Below, in pieces: positions 1 to 7,907 of a stretch of DNA of 21,395 nt (positions are counted from its first letter, which is position 1; every line of letters begins with the position of its first letter). The notes under the pieces were generated by a model that was not told where the DNA came from, ran no database searches, and was given only the letters and a program-made list of their open reading frames with translations. The DNA lies in IMG/VR virus record IMGVR_UViG_3300005582_001345, positions 1 to 21,395 of that record. One strand, 5' to 3'. This stretch comes from a virus. The position numbers and the translations under genes were made by a program.

Positions 1-5
1 TTACA

Positions 6-26
6 TTTGTCTAGACCCTAGACAAA
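6..26 (-). terminator. Perfect 9-bp hairpin over the end of the first radical SAM gene
   Basis: A perfect inverted repeat (TTTGTCTAG, 3-nt loop, CTAGACAAA). The stop codon of the minus-strand radical SAM gene, TAG at 18-20, lies inside it. It is the last element of the five-gene minus-strand block, so a 3'-end or terminator role is plausible. No clear U-tract follows on the minus strand (the next bases read TGTAA), so it may be an RNA-stabilising 3' hairpin rather than a canonical intrinsic terminator. Confidence 0.45.
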
Positions 27-1151
27 CAAACTCCTGAGTTCCGGACATACTTCTAATACATCAGTACCCCTGATGTTATCTAAATCACGGGTGAAGTCCA
101 CGAATGTAGGCAACAAATGTGCTAATTCAGGGTCTTGCGTATAGTTAATCGTTTCTATATTGTTTAAGTTTTTACCTAATTGCAATATATCATTAGGCAA
201 TAGTCTAGGATTTAGATAGTTTGGGGTAGCAACTACATTATTATAGTAGATAGTAAAATTATCTTTCTTTACACTATCATACCAGTCTTGTATCGTATAC
301 AGTTGAGATACATTATATGTCATAACTGTCACCGCAATGATAATTCTGTCGAATATACGATATTCATTTAGGTTATCCTGTAATTGTTCGAACGTAAAGT
401 TCTTTCCCCCACGTATATATTCATATAGTTTACCGGTTGCTTCTACACTTACTGTCCATTTAGTGTGTTTAAACTGTTTTGCAAGTTCATGAAACTCGTT
501 ATCAACTATAGTTCCGTTAGTTGTCACATCAAGCGTAATGTTCTGATTAATACCCAGTTCAATTAATCTTCTAAGAATCTTTTTATTAGCGGGCTCCATA
601 TATGGTTCTCCACCTTTAATACTAACATAACTTAGATTCTTAAAGTATTCGGGGTAAGAAAACAATCTATCAACAATCTCGTCACTTACATTTCGATAAC
701 CAAATTCAGGGTGATCTACTGGTCGCTGATATTTAGAATTTAATTCATTTAATTTAATTTCGTCTTTAACCCATGCGCTAGAGCTAATACCATTACACAT
801 TCTGCACTTAAGATTACATATGTTGCTCATGTTAAACTCCAAGAATCTAATATCATGGAAGTTACTACTATAATCGTATCTATTGTTCTCGACCAATGGG
901 TTTAGCATGTCACGGAAGAATAGTCTTCTACTATGTCCTACAACACTTTCTTTCTTAACACATTGACTGCATTCATTAGGTAATACCCCTAATCTGATGC
1001 TATCCTTAGTGTTGGATGCAACAATACTATTGAATATGTCCGGTAGTTCTTGCGTAATGATGTTCCCGTAACGGTTAGTATATACTCCATCCGGAACTAT
1101 ATCACCGTTAAATCTAACTAAAATACTGTGCCAGGGAGCTAAACATTTCAT
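18..1151 (-). CDS. Radical SAM protein with N-terminal cysteine region (twitch-like)
   Basis: A 377-aa radical SAM enzyme. The CxxxCxxC motif that binds the [4Fe-4S] cluster and S-adenosylmethionine is C112/C116/C119 (CNLKCRMC). The GGEP motif is at about 180-183 and a TNGT beta-strand motif at about 211. The N-terminal 70 residues carry a CxxPW start (C3) and a CxxC pair (C61/C64), as in radical SAM proteins with a twitch/SPASM-like auxiliary region, here upstream of the barrel. The ATG overlaps the stop of the upstream propeller-like gene as ATGA (1148-1151), implying translational coupling. The family acts on peptides, sugars or nucleosides through a 5'-deoxyadenosyl radical; the substrate cannot be deduced. 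It is paralogous in layout to the gene at 3933-4976, from which it is separated by two repeat proteins and a kinase-like protein. Confidence 0.88.
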   Translation of the reverse strand: MKCLAPWHSILVRFNGDIVPDGVYTNRYGNIITQELPDIFNSIVASNTKDSIRLGVLPNECSQCVKKESVVGHSRRLFFRDMLNPLVENNRYDYSSNFHDIRFLEFNMSNICNLKCRMCNGISSSAWVKDEIKLNELNSKYQRPVDHPEFGYRNVSDEIVDRLFSYPEYFKNLSYVSIKGGEPYMEPANKKILRRLIELGINQNITLDVTTNGTIVDNEFHELAKQFKHTKWTVSVEATGKLYEYIRGGKNFTFEQLQDNLNEYRIFDRIIIAVTVMTYNVSQLYTIQDWYDSVKKDNFTIYYNNVVATPNYLNPRLLPNDILQLGKNLNNIETINYTQDPELAHLLPTFVDFTRDLDNIRGTDVLEVCPELRSLFV

Positions 1152-2296
1152 AAATCTATTAGTTTAAATGAGAATTTATCATCGAATACAAACATATGGT
1201 GCGATTCTGTTTCAATATGATAAGCTAATACATGTAGTTTATTTTGATAAATGACGGGGCGACCAAACAAATAGTAGGTAAAATCGACTATGTTTTGAAT
1301 TAAGCCATCACCGTCTACTATAATTACTGGATATTGCGGAGAGCCTGCCGGAAAGAATACTGCATTATTATTAAATTCAATAGCAGAACGGTATCTATAT
1401 TTGCCGCCTTGACCTATACCAATATCAAATGACTTACTTTCTTTTGTAACCGTATTAAATACTATCCCATAGTTACTATGATTACAACTTTCATCTCCAT
1501 AGGGTATACCTATGATATTATCTCCTACCATCACCATGCTGTTAAACTTCTTAGCAAAGTCTGGGATATTTAACTTATGTAATGTAATAGCTTTAGTGTC
1601 AGTATCAAACTCTACTACTTCAGTTAAGCCAGCAACCTCACCATATGGTAAACTGTATAATATGTTACCCTTAACAATTATATCAGTAAATTTTCTAGTA
1701 ACAGATAAGTCGACCGGTATATCATATAACTCAAAGTCTTTACCGTCATAGCTTGCAAGTTTATTATATCCTGGTTGATCTCCTCGAGGCATAGACCAAT
1801 ACTTACCGTTGCAATATACTGTGCCCATATGTGCTTTTTCAACCGAGTGTTCAAATGGTACTAGCTTAGGCTCATTGTCTTCAATATACAATCCATACTG
1901 AGTATTCTCATATCCTAAGGGGAAACTAAACCCAGTAACGCCGTTACTTGCACCACTATAGAACTGCCCTTTGCCCAAAGCGGCAATAGGGTGATTAACT
2001 GTAGTAAAGTCTTTAGTTAATTCTAATACTATGTTATAATTTGATTCATATATACCGTAGGGTACAAACCAACTAGATCCATTAATATCAAGTACACAGT
2101 TTGTTTTACTAACTGCGGGTGGTAGACTAGTATCAATATAGCTTATTTCTGACCCATTGTAACGCATTATTTTATTATAATCTATACAACGTTGTGTAGC
2201 AAACGGCGGGCTAATTAACTCTCCATTGTGTATTGCTAATAATACATGCTTTATATTACCTTCTCTATACCAATCTTCAAATGCTTTATATGTCAT
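1148..2296 (-). CDS. Propeller-like repeat protein with recurring P-x-G motifs (paralogue 1)
   Basis: 382 aa, no catalytic family recognised. The sequence repeats a unit of about 45-50 residues. Each unit has a hydrophobic strand ending in a Pro-x-Gly-like turn, with prolines near residues 31, 79 (FVPYG), 126 (FPLG), 170 (SMPRG), 217 (SLPYG), 265 (GIPYG) and 316 (FFPAG), and a degenerate unit near 357. Strands of the type 'VVEFDTDT' follow each turn. This is the pattern of a beta-propeller with about seven or eight blades (inference). There is no signal peptide. It is the evident paralogue of the next gene upstream, which it overlaps by 11 bp, and it is coupled to the downstream radical SAM gene through ATGA. 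A binding or scaffold role for the neighbouring enzymes is possible but unproven. Confidence 0.8.
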   Translation of the reverse strand: MTYKAFEDWYREGNIKHVLLAIHNGELISPPFATQRCIDYNKIMRYNGSEISYIDTSLPPAVSKTNCVLDINGSSWFVPYGIYESNYNIVLELTKDFTTVNHPIAALGKGQFYSGASNGVTGFSFPLGYENTQYGLYIEDNEPKLVPFEHSVEKAHMGTVYCNGKYWSMPRGDQPGYNKLASYDGKDFELYDIPVDLSVTRKFTDIIVKGNILYSLPYGEVAGLTEVVEFDTDTKAITLHKLNIPDFAKKFNSMVMVGDNIIGIPYGDESCNHSNYGIVFNTVTKESKSFDIGIGQGGKYRYRSAIEFNNNAVFFPAGSPQYPVIIVDGDGLIQNIVDFTYYLFGRPVIYQNKLHVLAYHIETESHHMFVFDDKFSFKLIDL

Positions 2297-3506
2297 TTAA
2301 ATCTATTACCTTAATTACTTTTTCTGTTATAGTATCGAATACTAATAACGTTTGAAACTCTTTAGATTCACCGTACGGGAATGCAAATAATTTATCGTCT
2401 GCCAGTACACAATTATTATACTTTTCTATAGTGGTATTGTCCGTAAAATATTCCCCTATATCTATAGTATAATGACTATCATCCTTAGTGTCAATAACTA
2501 ATACTTCCACTAAGTCACCATATTGTTTCCAACTGTCTACGGGGTCGCATACGCATCCGCCACGTGGAATATAGTATATTTTTCCTAAACTATTCTCAAA
2601 TCCTGCAAAATACTTCTTACTCTCTTTACCAATGTTTAACTCTTTAACATACCAGTAACCGGTTTCCCCATTTATAACTAATAGTTCGCTCCAAGTTTCT
2701 TCATGACCGGCGGGAGGAAAGTATATCTTTCCGTTCTTAGCAACAGTATGACTATAATATTTGCGGCTAGTTTTAGTTAACCCTGTGTTAATATACTTCC
2801 ATTCTTTGTCATACATAGCCATTAAATCAAAGTTAGGATTCTCACTATAAGGAGGTCCGAACAATTTATCTTTATATTTGGCTAGAGTACTATACTTTTT
2901 ATTAGACATTGATTGATTGTCAATGTCAGGCCATAAATCACTCATATCATGTAACACATATGAATAATCATCACAATTAAACTCAATACGATATGAAAAA
3001 TAAGGTTTAACCCAACGTTCTCCTCGCGGTAATCCATGTATTGTGTTACCAATTAACTGAGTAGTATGCCATTTCTTTTCGTCTAATGTGGGAGTATCAA
3101 TAGTCTTTAATATGATTTCATATGTGTTAATATCAAATATTACGCATGTATTGTATGTACTTCCAACACCATAGGGCAAGCTGATAATCTTATCATTATA
3201 TAGGTGACTTGAATAGTACTTACCCGTGCCAGTAACTGGTATATGTACATATTCTACTGTATCGGTATCAGTATCTACTATAAGAATTCTATCCTCATTA
3301 AAGGGCATAAAGAATATCTTGTTATCTATTACAGTACCCACTGTCCATTTTTCAGTGCAATTACTCACGGTTAATGGTATTTTTGTGATATCATATGTGA
3401 TAGTGTCTAACTTTAACATATAGTTTACACTCTCATCCAACCCATAGGGAGGTAAGTATATACTTTTATTAGCAAGTGTACCATAACTGAATAATTGGGG
3501 TGTCAT
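2286..3506 (-). CDS. Propeller-like repeat protein with recurring P-x-G motifs (paralogue 2)
   Basis: 406 aa, built from eight repeats of about 43-63 residues. The turn prolines fall near residues 20 (LPPYG), 68 (FMPFN), 111 (SLPYG), 160 (GLPRG), 219 (GPPYS), 265 (FPPAG), 314 (YIPRG) and 377 (AFPYG). Strands such as LLVFDT or VLVIDT follow, as in beta-propeller blades with Kelch- or YncE-like geometry (fold is an inference). There is no signal peptide, transmembrane segment or catalytic motif. It shares unit size, motif and several turn types with the adjacent 382-aa protein, so the pair probably arose by duplication. Its ATG overlaps the kinase-like gene's stop by 4 bp (3503-3506) and its 3' end overlaps the next gene by 11 bp, so it lies inside a single operon. 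Confidence 0.8.
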   Translation of the reverse strand: MTPQLFSYGTLANKSIYLPPYGLDESVNYMLKLDTITYDITKIPLTVSNCTEKWTVGTVIDNKIFFMPFNEDRILIVDTDTDTVEYVHIPVTGTGKYYSSHLYNDKIISLPYGVGSTYNTCVIFDINTYEIILKTIDTPTLDEKKWHTTQLIGNTIHGLPRGERWVKPYFSYRIEFNCDDYSYVLHDMSDLWPDIDNQSMSNKKYSTLAKYKDKLFGPPYSENPNFDLMAMYDKEWKYINTGLTKTSRKYYSHTVAKNGKIYFPPAGHEETWSELLVINGETGYWYVKELNIGKESKKYFAGFENSLGKIYYIPRGGCVCDPVDSWKQYGDLVEVLVIDTKDDSHYTIDIGEYFTDNTTIEKYNNCVLADDKLFAFPYGESKEFQTLLVFDTITEKVIKVIDLNDI

Positions 3507-3946
3507 TTTATTCTTTCAAATCTTTCTTTTCCGAACGCAGATATCATATCCTTTTCTAGCTTAGAATATACCATAACACTATCGTATATACCTAAGTTAT
3601 CCCAGTCAATCATTCTAATGCCCCGGTCAGTTATAATCATATTGCTCAATACCCAATCACCGTGTACATAGGGTTTGGTTGTTTCAATTTGATCTAAACA
3701 GTAATCATATATCATCTTACAGTATTCATCGGTGTGAGGCACTGAATTAGCCAATACCCCCTCAACTATATTATACTCTATATGTTCGGAGCTATAGTCT
3801 TTTACATATCCCGGACACATTGTTTTCAACAATGTTACGTGCTCAAATATCCAATCGGGTGTAACATTAGTCCAACGTTTGATATAACTAGACCCAGTAT
3901 AATATACACTACGTCCTTTTTCAATATTTTGTTTAATTAATTCCAT
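3503..3946 (-). CDS. Short aminoglycoside phosphotransferase-like kinase (C-lobe)
   Basis: 147 aa. Residues 95-102 read HGDWVLSN, matching the HGDxxxxN catalytic loop of APH/choline-kinase-like phosphotransferases (D97 base, N102 metal ligand). IDWDN at 113-117 matches the metal-binding IDxD motif that follows. These enzymes transfer the ATP gamma-phosphate to a hydroxyl of a small molecule, sugar or protein. The protein is much shorter than typical family members (about 250-300 aa). The N-lobe is reduced to perhaps 60 residues, with SYIKRW near 20-25 offering a candidate lysine and no visible Gly-rich loop. It could be a minimal kinase, a partner-dependent half-kinase or a remnant; the intact motifs and operon position argue against decay. 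It overlaps the radical SAM gene upstream by 14 bp and the propeller-like gene downstream by 4 bp. Confidence 0.7.
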   Translation of the reverse strand: MELIKQNIEKGRSVYYTGSSYIKRWTNVTPDWIFEHVTLLKTMCPGYVKDYSSEHIEYNIVEGVLANSVPHTDEYCKMIYDYCLDQIETTKPYVHGDWVLSNMIITDRGIRMIDWDNLGIYDSVMVYSKLEKDMISAFGKERFERIK

Positions 3947-4976
3947 ATATGCTGGCTATTTCCGGAAGATAGTCTTTTATATTACATGATCTATTGCTAT
4001 CTAATATATTCACATATTTAATAAACTTGTTTCGTTGTTCCATATCTATATCACCATTGTGCCAGTAATTGAATTTAGGAGTTTTTTGTTTAATTATCTC
4101 GTCGGCATTAATTAAATTTAAGTGTGCTGGATTCATTAACATATTGTCATATACTGTAAACTGATTACTATCCGCCCAATTACTTAGTTCATCATAGTAT
4201 AATGCACTCATGACCTGTACAGTAGGACCTATACTGACTGATACGTTAGATAACTCTGCTAACTTATAAACGTTATACTCAATCTCATTCCACGCACTAC
4301 CCCATCTGATGTAGTCATTTACTTTTCCTAATCCGTCAATACTTACACACATATTAACATGATTAAATCTTTTTAATTGGTTATATACCTTAGGATTTAA
4401 TATAGTGCCATTGGTATTAAATCGTAATTCAACAGAACTATCTAATTTTTCTAAAAACTTATCTAAGTGTTTCACCATCATTGGCTCACCGCCGGTCAAA
4501 TATACTTCACGCAAGTCTTGTAGATTCGCAAATCTATCAGCCAAGTCATTATCATACCAATTGTATATTTCAAAACGCTGTGTGCCCCAGGGGCTTTCTT
4601 TACCCTCACTCAATAATTTTTCATGCTCATAGTGCAGACTAGAGCTAGAGCCCGGAAAACACATAACACAACTTAAATTACAACTATTTCCAAATCTCAA
4701 ATCCAAATGACTTAGTCCTGGACCATAGTGAGTAGTCTTTTGACGCATACTTTCTATGTTATTTTCTTCATTGGTCTTGCACTTTATACAAGCATCAGGC
4801 CATTCATTGTTTAGAAACTGTGTCCTTGCACGTTGTATAGTGTCACTACTCAGCCATTCAATGGGTGAGTGTGTTTTGACGTTCTCTATGTTATTAGGTT
4901 CCATGCTGACACAGCACATTCTATATTGCCCGTCTGTTCGTATACAGGCTTGATGTTCTATGTATTGGCATTGCAT
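3933..4976 (-). CDS. Radical SAM protein with N-terminal cysteine region (second copy)
   Basis: A 347-aa radical SAM protein. The cluster motif is C99/C103/C106 (CNLSCVMC), GGEP is at 162-165 and TNGT near 188. The N-terminus carries further cysteines (C3, C11, C21-C22, and C63/C66 in CIKC), resembling the auxiliary Cys-rich segment of twitch-type proteins but placed before the barrel. An RTDGQYRMCC stretch near 13-22 follows the 'G-x-x-x-x-CC' pattern often seen at the start of such proteins. It is first in the minus-strand five-gene block; the perfect late octamer on the minus strand at 5012-5019 gives a leader of about 30 nt. It shares architecture but little overall identity with the 377-aa radical SAM protein at the other end of the operon, suggesting different substrates or successive steps. 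Confidence 0.88.
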   Translation of the reverse strand: MQCQYIEHQACIRTDGQYRMCCVSMEPNNIENVKTHSPIEWLSSDTIQRARTQFLNNEWPDACIKCKTNEENNIESMRQKTTHYGPGLSHLDLRFGNSCNLSCVMCFPGSSSSLHYEHEKLLSEGKESPWGTQRFEIYNWYDNDLADRFANLQDLREVYLTGGEPMMVKHLDKFLEKLDSSVELRFNTNGTILNPKVYNQLKRFNHVNMCVSIDGLGKVNDYIRWGSAWNEIEYNVYKLAELSNVSVSIGPTVQVMSALYYDELSNWADSNQFTVYDNMLMNPAHLNLINADEIIKQKTPKFNYWHNGDIDMEQRNKFIKYVNILDSNRSCNIKDYLPEIASIYGIN

Positions 4977-5005
4977 GTAAGAATATCTGTCTCTATGTTG
5001 ATTAT

Positions 5006-5019
5006 CATAAATATTTATA
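5006..5019. promoter_or_regulatory. Overlapping divergent T4-type late promoters
   Basis: Only 45 bp separate the divergent genes starting at 4976 (minus) and 5022 (plus). The 12-bp palindrome ATAAATATTTAT (5007-5018) sits between them. On the minus strand, bases 5019 to 5012 read TATAAATA, the exact T4 late promoter octamer. On the plus strand, 5006-5013 read CATAAATA, matching the NATAAATA form seen in marine T4-like phages. Minus-strand initiation would give a leader of about 30 nt. Plus-strand initiation would fall at or next to the ATG at 5022, giving a leaderless or nearly leaderless mRNA, or the true start lies elsewhere. Octamer matches are seen directly; promoter function is inferred. 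Confidence 0.7.
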
Positions 5020-5021
5020 CT

Positions 5022-5744
5022 ATGTCACCCGAACACAAAGAAATATTACAAAATTATTGGCAGGAGAATGCTAATATAGAATATCAACAAAAATACCCAG
5101 ACTTTTTCGACCCTAAATGGGTAGTTACCGAGAGTCATTGGCCATGGTTTAGATTAAGTCTGTTTGACAATATGCCATGGAAGGATATGTACAAAGAAGC
5201 TGAACAATTAATGGACGATTTTCATGTACATCGTGATGAATATGGAAGTGGATGGTCAAGTCTTACAATACATGGATTAAATGAAGACACACAAAGTTTA
5301 GAACAATATGGTGATCGTAAAGAGGTATTAGAACAATTAGACTGGACTTGGGTAGCTGACCGTTGCCCCGTGACTAAAAAGTTTTTAACTGATGTATGGC
5401 CAGCTGAATATTTGAATCGTGTTCGTTTTATGCTACTAGAGCCCGGCGGTTATATCTTACCGCATCAAGACAGACCAGACGATCAAAAAAGACTAAGTGT
5501 CTGTAATATATCATTGAACATGCCCGAAGGCTGTGAAATGGTTCTTAAAGGTCACGGCAAAGTGCCGTTTGATGACAACGGTTCTGCTATGTTATTAGAC
5601 ATTAGCAACAAACATGCATACGTAAACAATAGCGACAAGCCCAGACTTCATATGATTATTCACTATGAAATTGGAAATCGTTTACGTGACTTCTTTTATG
5701 TATTACGTTCTAGTTATTATACAAATAGGATGAAAAATGCGTGA
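5022..5744 (+). CDS. Aspartyl/asparaginyl beta-hydroxylase-like 2OG-Fe(II) oxygenase
   Basis: 240 aa from the ATG at 5022. The open frame extends back to 4869, but the earlier part overlaps the divergent radical SAM gene and looks like antisense coding, so the later ATG is preferred. The 2-oxoglutarate/Fe(II) motif is visible: H148-x-D150 (PHQDRP), distal H198 (NKHAYVNN) and R208 (KPRLHMIIH) for 2OG binding, with LSVCNISLNMPEG strands between. GWSSLTIHGL at 77-86 matches the substrate-side part of the aspartyl/asparaginyl beta-hydroxylase (Asp_Arg_Hydrox) family. These enzymes hydroxylate peptidyl or small-molecule C-H bonds. It is the first gene of the plus-strand block, under the bidirectional late promoter, and overlaps the next gene by 8 bp. 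Confidence 0.82.
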   Translation: MSPEHKEILQNYWQENANIEYQQKYPDFFDPKWVVTESHWPWFRLSLFDNMPWKDMYKEAEQLMDDFHVHRDEYGSGWSSLTIHGLNEDTQSLEQYGDRKEVLEQLDWTWVADRCPVTKKFLTDVWPAEYLNRVRFMLLEPGGYILPHQDRPDDQKRLSVCNISLNMPEGCEMVLKGHGKVPFDDNGSAMLLDISNKHAYVNNSDKPRLHMIIHYEIGNRLRDFFYVLRSSYYTNRMKNA

Positions 5745-7218
5745 TTGGAATAGTATAACATATGACCGTTATTTAAGTGATGATAAATTATCAACACCTA
5801 CTGGACATGCAATATTAGATATATCCAGAGATATTCCTAGTGAATTCGTTCGTAAGCGCACTTTTGATATGACATTTTGGATGATTAATCAATGTCTTAA
5901 AATGCGTTTTGGTTCTTACAGGGGCTATAGCGAAAGTGTAAAAGAATTATTAATTAATAGTTTAGAAGGTGGTGATGAGGTATGCATTATACAATGTCAA
6001 GGCATGATGAGCCTACGTTTAGCTCATATTGTTTCACTAAGCACAAAATACTTTAATAACAATCCAGACAAGTTTGTTATGGGGCATATTATGAATAGAA
6101 AGGGTCGCTATCCCGGACTACATAGACAAATGCTTATTGTTAATTTAAAAGTATGGGATAAGTTAGGTAGACCTGAATTTATTGAAAACGCACATTACTG
6201 GGACAGAAGTTTTGTTGGACAGAACTTTACTGTAAGCGAGAATAAGATTGCCGCTGAATATACACCAGAGTACATTACTTCCACAGTGGGCGAGTCTGAA
6301 TATAAAGTAACAGAAGACGGCTCTAATTGGGTTGACATTGCATTAAGGAATAACATCACAATTGACAACTTGAATCTTGAAATGCGTGAGTGCAAATGCT
6401 TTACTTATCCATATGAAGAAACAGATAAGCTAGAGAAAGTTTGGAACAATTTACAAGATGAAGATTTAGTTAATAGTTTCACTAATTACAGTACACGTGC
6501 ATGGGTACGTAAGTTAAGTTATCAAGAGTTTATTGAAAAAGACCGCGTTTATGCATTTAATACAGAAAGATTAAGTGCAGAGGGTATTAGAGTCAATGGA
6601 CCAGTAGATAACGTATTCTGTGCCGCGGCTGGATTTAAACCTGTTGCACTATTAAGAAACAATAGTTTCCATGACAAAACTATAGTTCATTACTTTGACT
6701 GGTGTGAATCTAGTCTAAATTTTAAGAAACATTTGTTAGAAACATGGGATGGATATGATTTAGATAAATGGTTGCTAGAGCATGATTTAAAATATAATTT
6801 TAGTTCGACTTATCGAGGAAACTACGCTGAGTTTTGGAAGTTAGAAGTTGACAAAGAATTTGGCAATAGAGAAGAATTTAAAGAGTTATGGGATAGATAT
6901 CGTAAGCTAGAGCATCATTATCATGTTATTGATATAGTAAATAAACCAGAAAAACTATTTGATTTAATAAATGCATCTACAGGAACTAAGTTGTTATGGA
7001 CTACTAATATATGGGCTAGTATGCAGTTACATTGGGCATTAGAACCTGAGGTATTAGAAGAAAAGTACCTACACTTTGAAAGCCTTGTTCCCGATGATTT
7101 ATCTATGTACGGACAAGATTATATGGCTAGGGATTTAGAGCAACGTATACGTCACAATGTTAGATTAACTCATCCTAGATATAAGACAAAAAACAAATAT
7201 ATAAATTTAAATGTATAG
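5737..7218 (+). CDS. Large protein of unknown function, possible glycosyltransferase-like N-terminus
   Basis: 493 aa; function not recognised with confidence. Residues 82-148 carry CIIQCQGMMSLR, then an FVMGHIMNRKGRYPGLHRQM-type segment and VNLKVWDKLGRPEF. This resembles the acceptor or donor-site region of glycosyltransferase-like proteins in which a hydrophobic strand leads into 'GHI..R...YP.LH.Q'; that reading is tentative. The C-terminal half (from about residue 285) has a possible Rossmann-type beginning (VDNVFCAAAGFKPVALL) followed by VHYFDWCESSLNFKKHLLETW, so a second enzymatic domain is likely. There is no signal peptide or transmembrane helix. Its ATG overlaps the oxygenase stop by 8 bp and has an AGGA Shine-Dalgarno sequence (5727-5730), and its end overlaps the next oxygenase gene by 8 bp. 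Operon membership links it to oxidative tailoring. Confidence 0.7.
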   Translation: MRDWNSITYDRYLSDDKLSTPTGHAILDISRDIPSEFVRKRTFDMTFWMINQCLKMRFGSYRGYSESVKELLINSLEGGDEVCIIQCQGMMSLRLAHIVSLSTKYFNNNPDKFVMGHIMNRKGRYPGLHRQMLIVNLKVWDKLGRPEFIENAHYWDRSFVGQNFTVSENKIAAEYTPEYITSTVGESEYKVTEDGSNWVDIALRNNITIDNLNLEMRECKCFTYPYEETDKLEKVWNNLQDEDLVNSFTNYSTRAWVRKLSYQEFIEKDRVYAFNTERLSAEGIRVNGPVDNVFCAAAGFKPVALLRNNSFHDKTIVHYFDWCESSLNFKKHLLETWDGYDLDKWLLEHDLKYNFSSTYRGNYAEFWKLEVDKEFGNREEFKELWDRYRKLEHHYHVIDIVNKPEKLFDLINASTGTKLLWTTNIWASMQLHWALEPEVLEEKYLHFESLVPDDLSMYGQDYMARDLEQRIRHNVRLTHPRYKTKNKYINLNV

Positions 7219-7876
7219 ATATATCGAAAAGTTTGATCCAATTGATCTAGGGTTTAAAGTAAAGACTTTATTCCCCGTCGATGTGGATAAAATCCGATCT
7301 TGGTATAATGAGTTAGAAACAAAGTACAGTGATTGGAAGTTTATAATTGGAGAAAATCATCATATCTGGCAAGAACCTATAGTTGATCCTTTAGGCATAA
7401 CAGGTCATTATTTGCCAGATGACGTATATTATCATACATTATGTTGGAACGGTGACGAGCCCGGTCCAAAGACTTTTGAACAAGGGTGTGCTAAGCCAGA
7501 GTACAGAGATAATGATGACGACCATCTTAATCCCAGAGAATGCTTTAATGGCTACGCATTAGACTTAGTTAAGAGTTTGCCATTCAGAAGTAAAAAATGG
7601 CTTGTTACTGTGCATACGCCGGGCACTAAATTAATTACACATCAGGACGCTATTGACAAAGTACGTATACATATTCCTATATATACAAACGATGACAGCA
7701 ATTGGATTATAGACGGAGAATCATATCATATGGATGTTGGATATGCTTATCTAGTGAATACTACATTACCACATAGTCTAATAAATAAAGGATCGACCAA
7801 TCGTATACACCTATACGGTAAAGTTTGGACAGAAGACGTTTTAAAGTATTATGGACGATTATTCAGTATTCATTAA
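7211..7876 (+). CDS. 2OG-Fe(II) oxygenase-like protein (asp/asn beta-hydroxylase type), long paralogue
   Basis: 221 aa. The iron and 2OG signature is H144-x-D146 (ITHQDAID), H188 (TTLPHSLIN) and R198 (TNRIHLYGKV), with the strand motif HIPIYTNDDS at 154-163. It is a close paralogue of the next gene: from about residue 130 to 214 the two proteins align without gaps, with shared SYHMDVG/TYHMDVG and VWTEDV/VWTDDV segments. This copy has roughly 40 extra residues (about 52-108) rich in Asp, Pro and Tyr, probably a substrate loop. The start overlaps the preceding stop by 8 bp and has no obvious Shine-Dalgarno, suggesting coupled translation. It probably hydroxylates a peptide or small molecule; substrate unknown. 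Confidence 0.8.
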   Translation: MYRYIEKFDPIDLGFKVKTLFPVDVDKIRSWYNELETKYSDWKFIIGENHHIWQEPIVDPLGITGHYLPDDVYYHTLCWNGDEPGPKTFEQGCAKPEYRDNDDDHLNPRECFNGYALDLVKSLPFRSKKWLVTVHTPGTKLITHQDAIDKVRIHIPIYTNDDSNWIIDGESYHMDVGYAYLVNTTLPHSLINKGSTNRIHLYGKVWTEDVLKYYGRLFSIH

Positions 7877-7907
7877 TAAGTTAGGTGAAAAGAGTTTAGC
7901 TCCTAGA

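Noticed and set aside
4869-5021. 50-residue N-terminal extension of the first oxygenase
   Set aside because: It overlaps the divergent radical SAM gene, has no family resemblance and would place the start before the promoter octamer; ATG at 5022 fits the domain better.
7200-7207. TATAAATT near the start of the 221-aa oxygenase gene
   Set aside because: Mismatch at the last base and only 3 bp before the ATG, which is incompatible with a promoter for that gene.
7790-7797. AATAAATA octamer resembling a late promoter
   Set aside because: It is inside the coding sequence of the 221-aa oxygenase, encodes a conserved segment (LINKG) and is 111 bp before the next start; chance match likely in AT-rich DNA.
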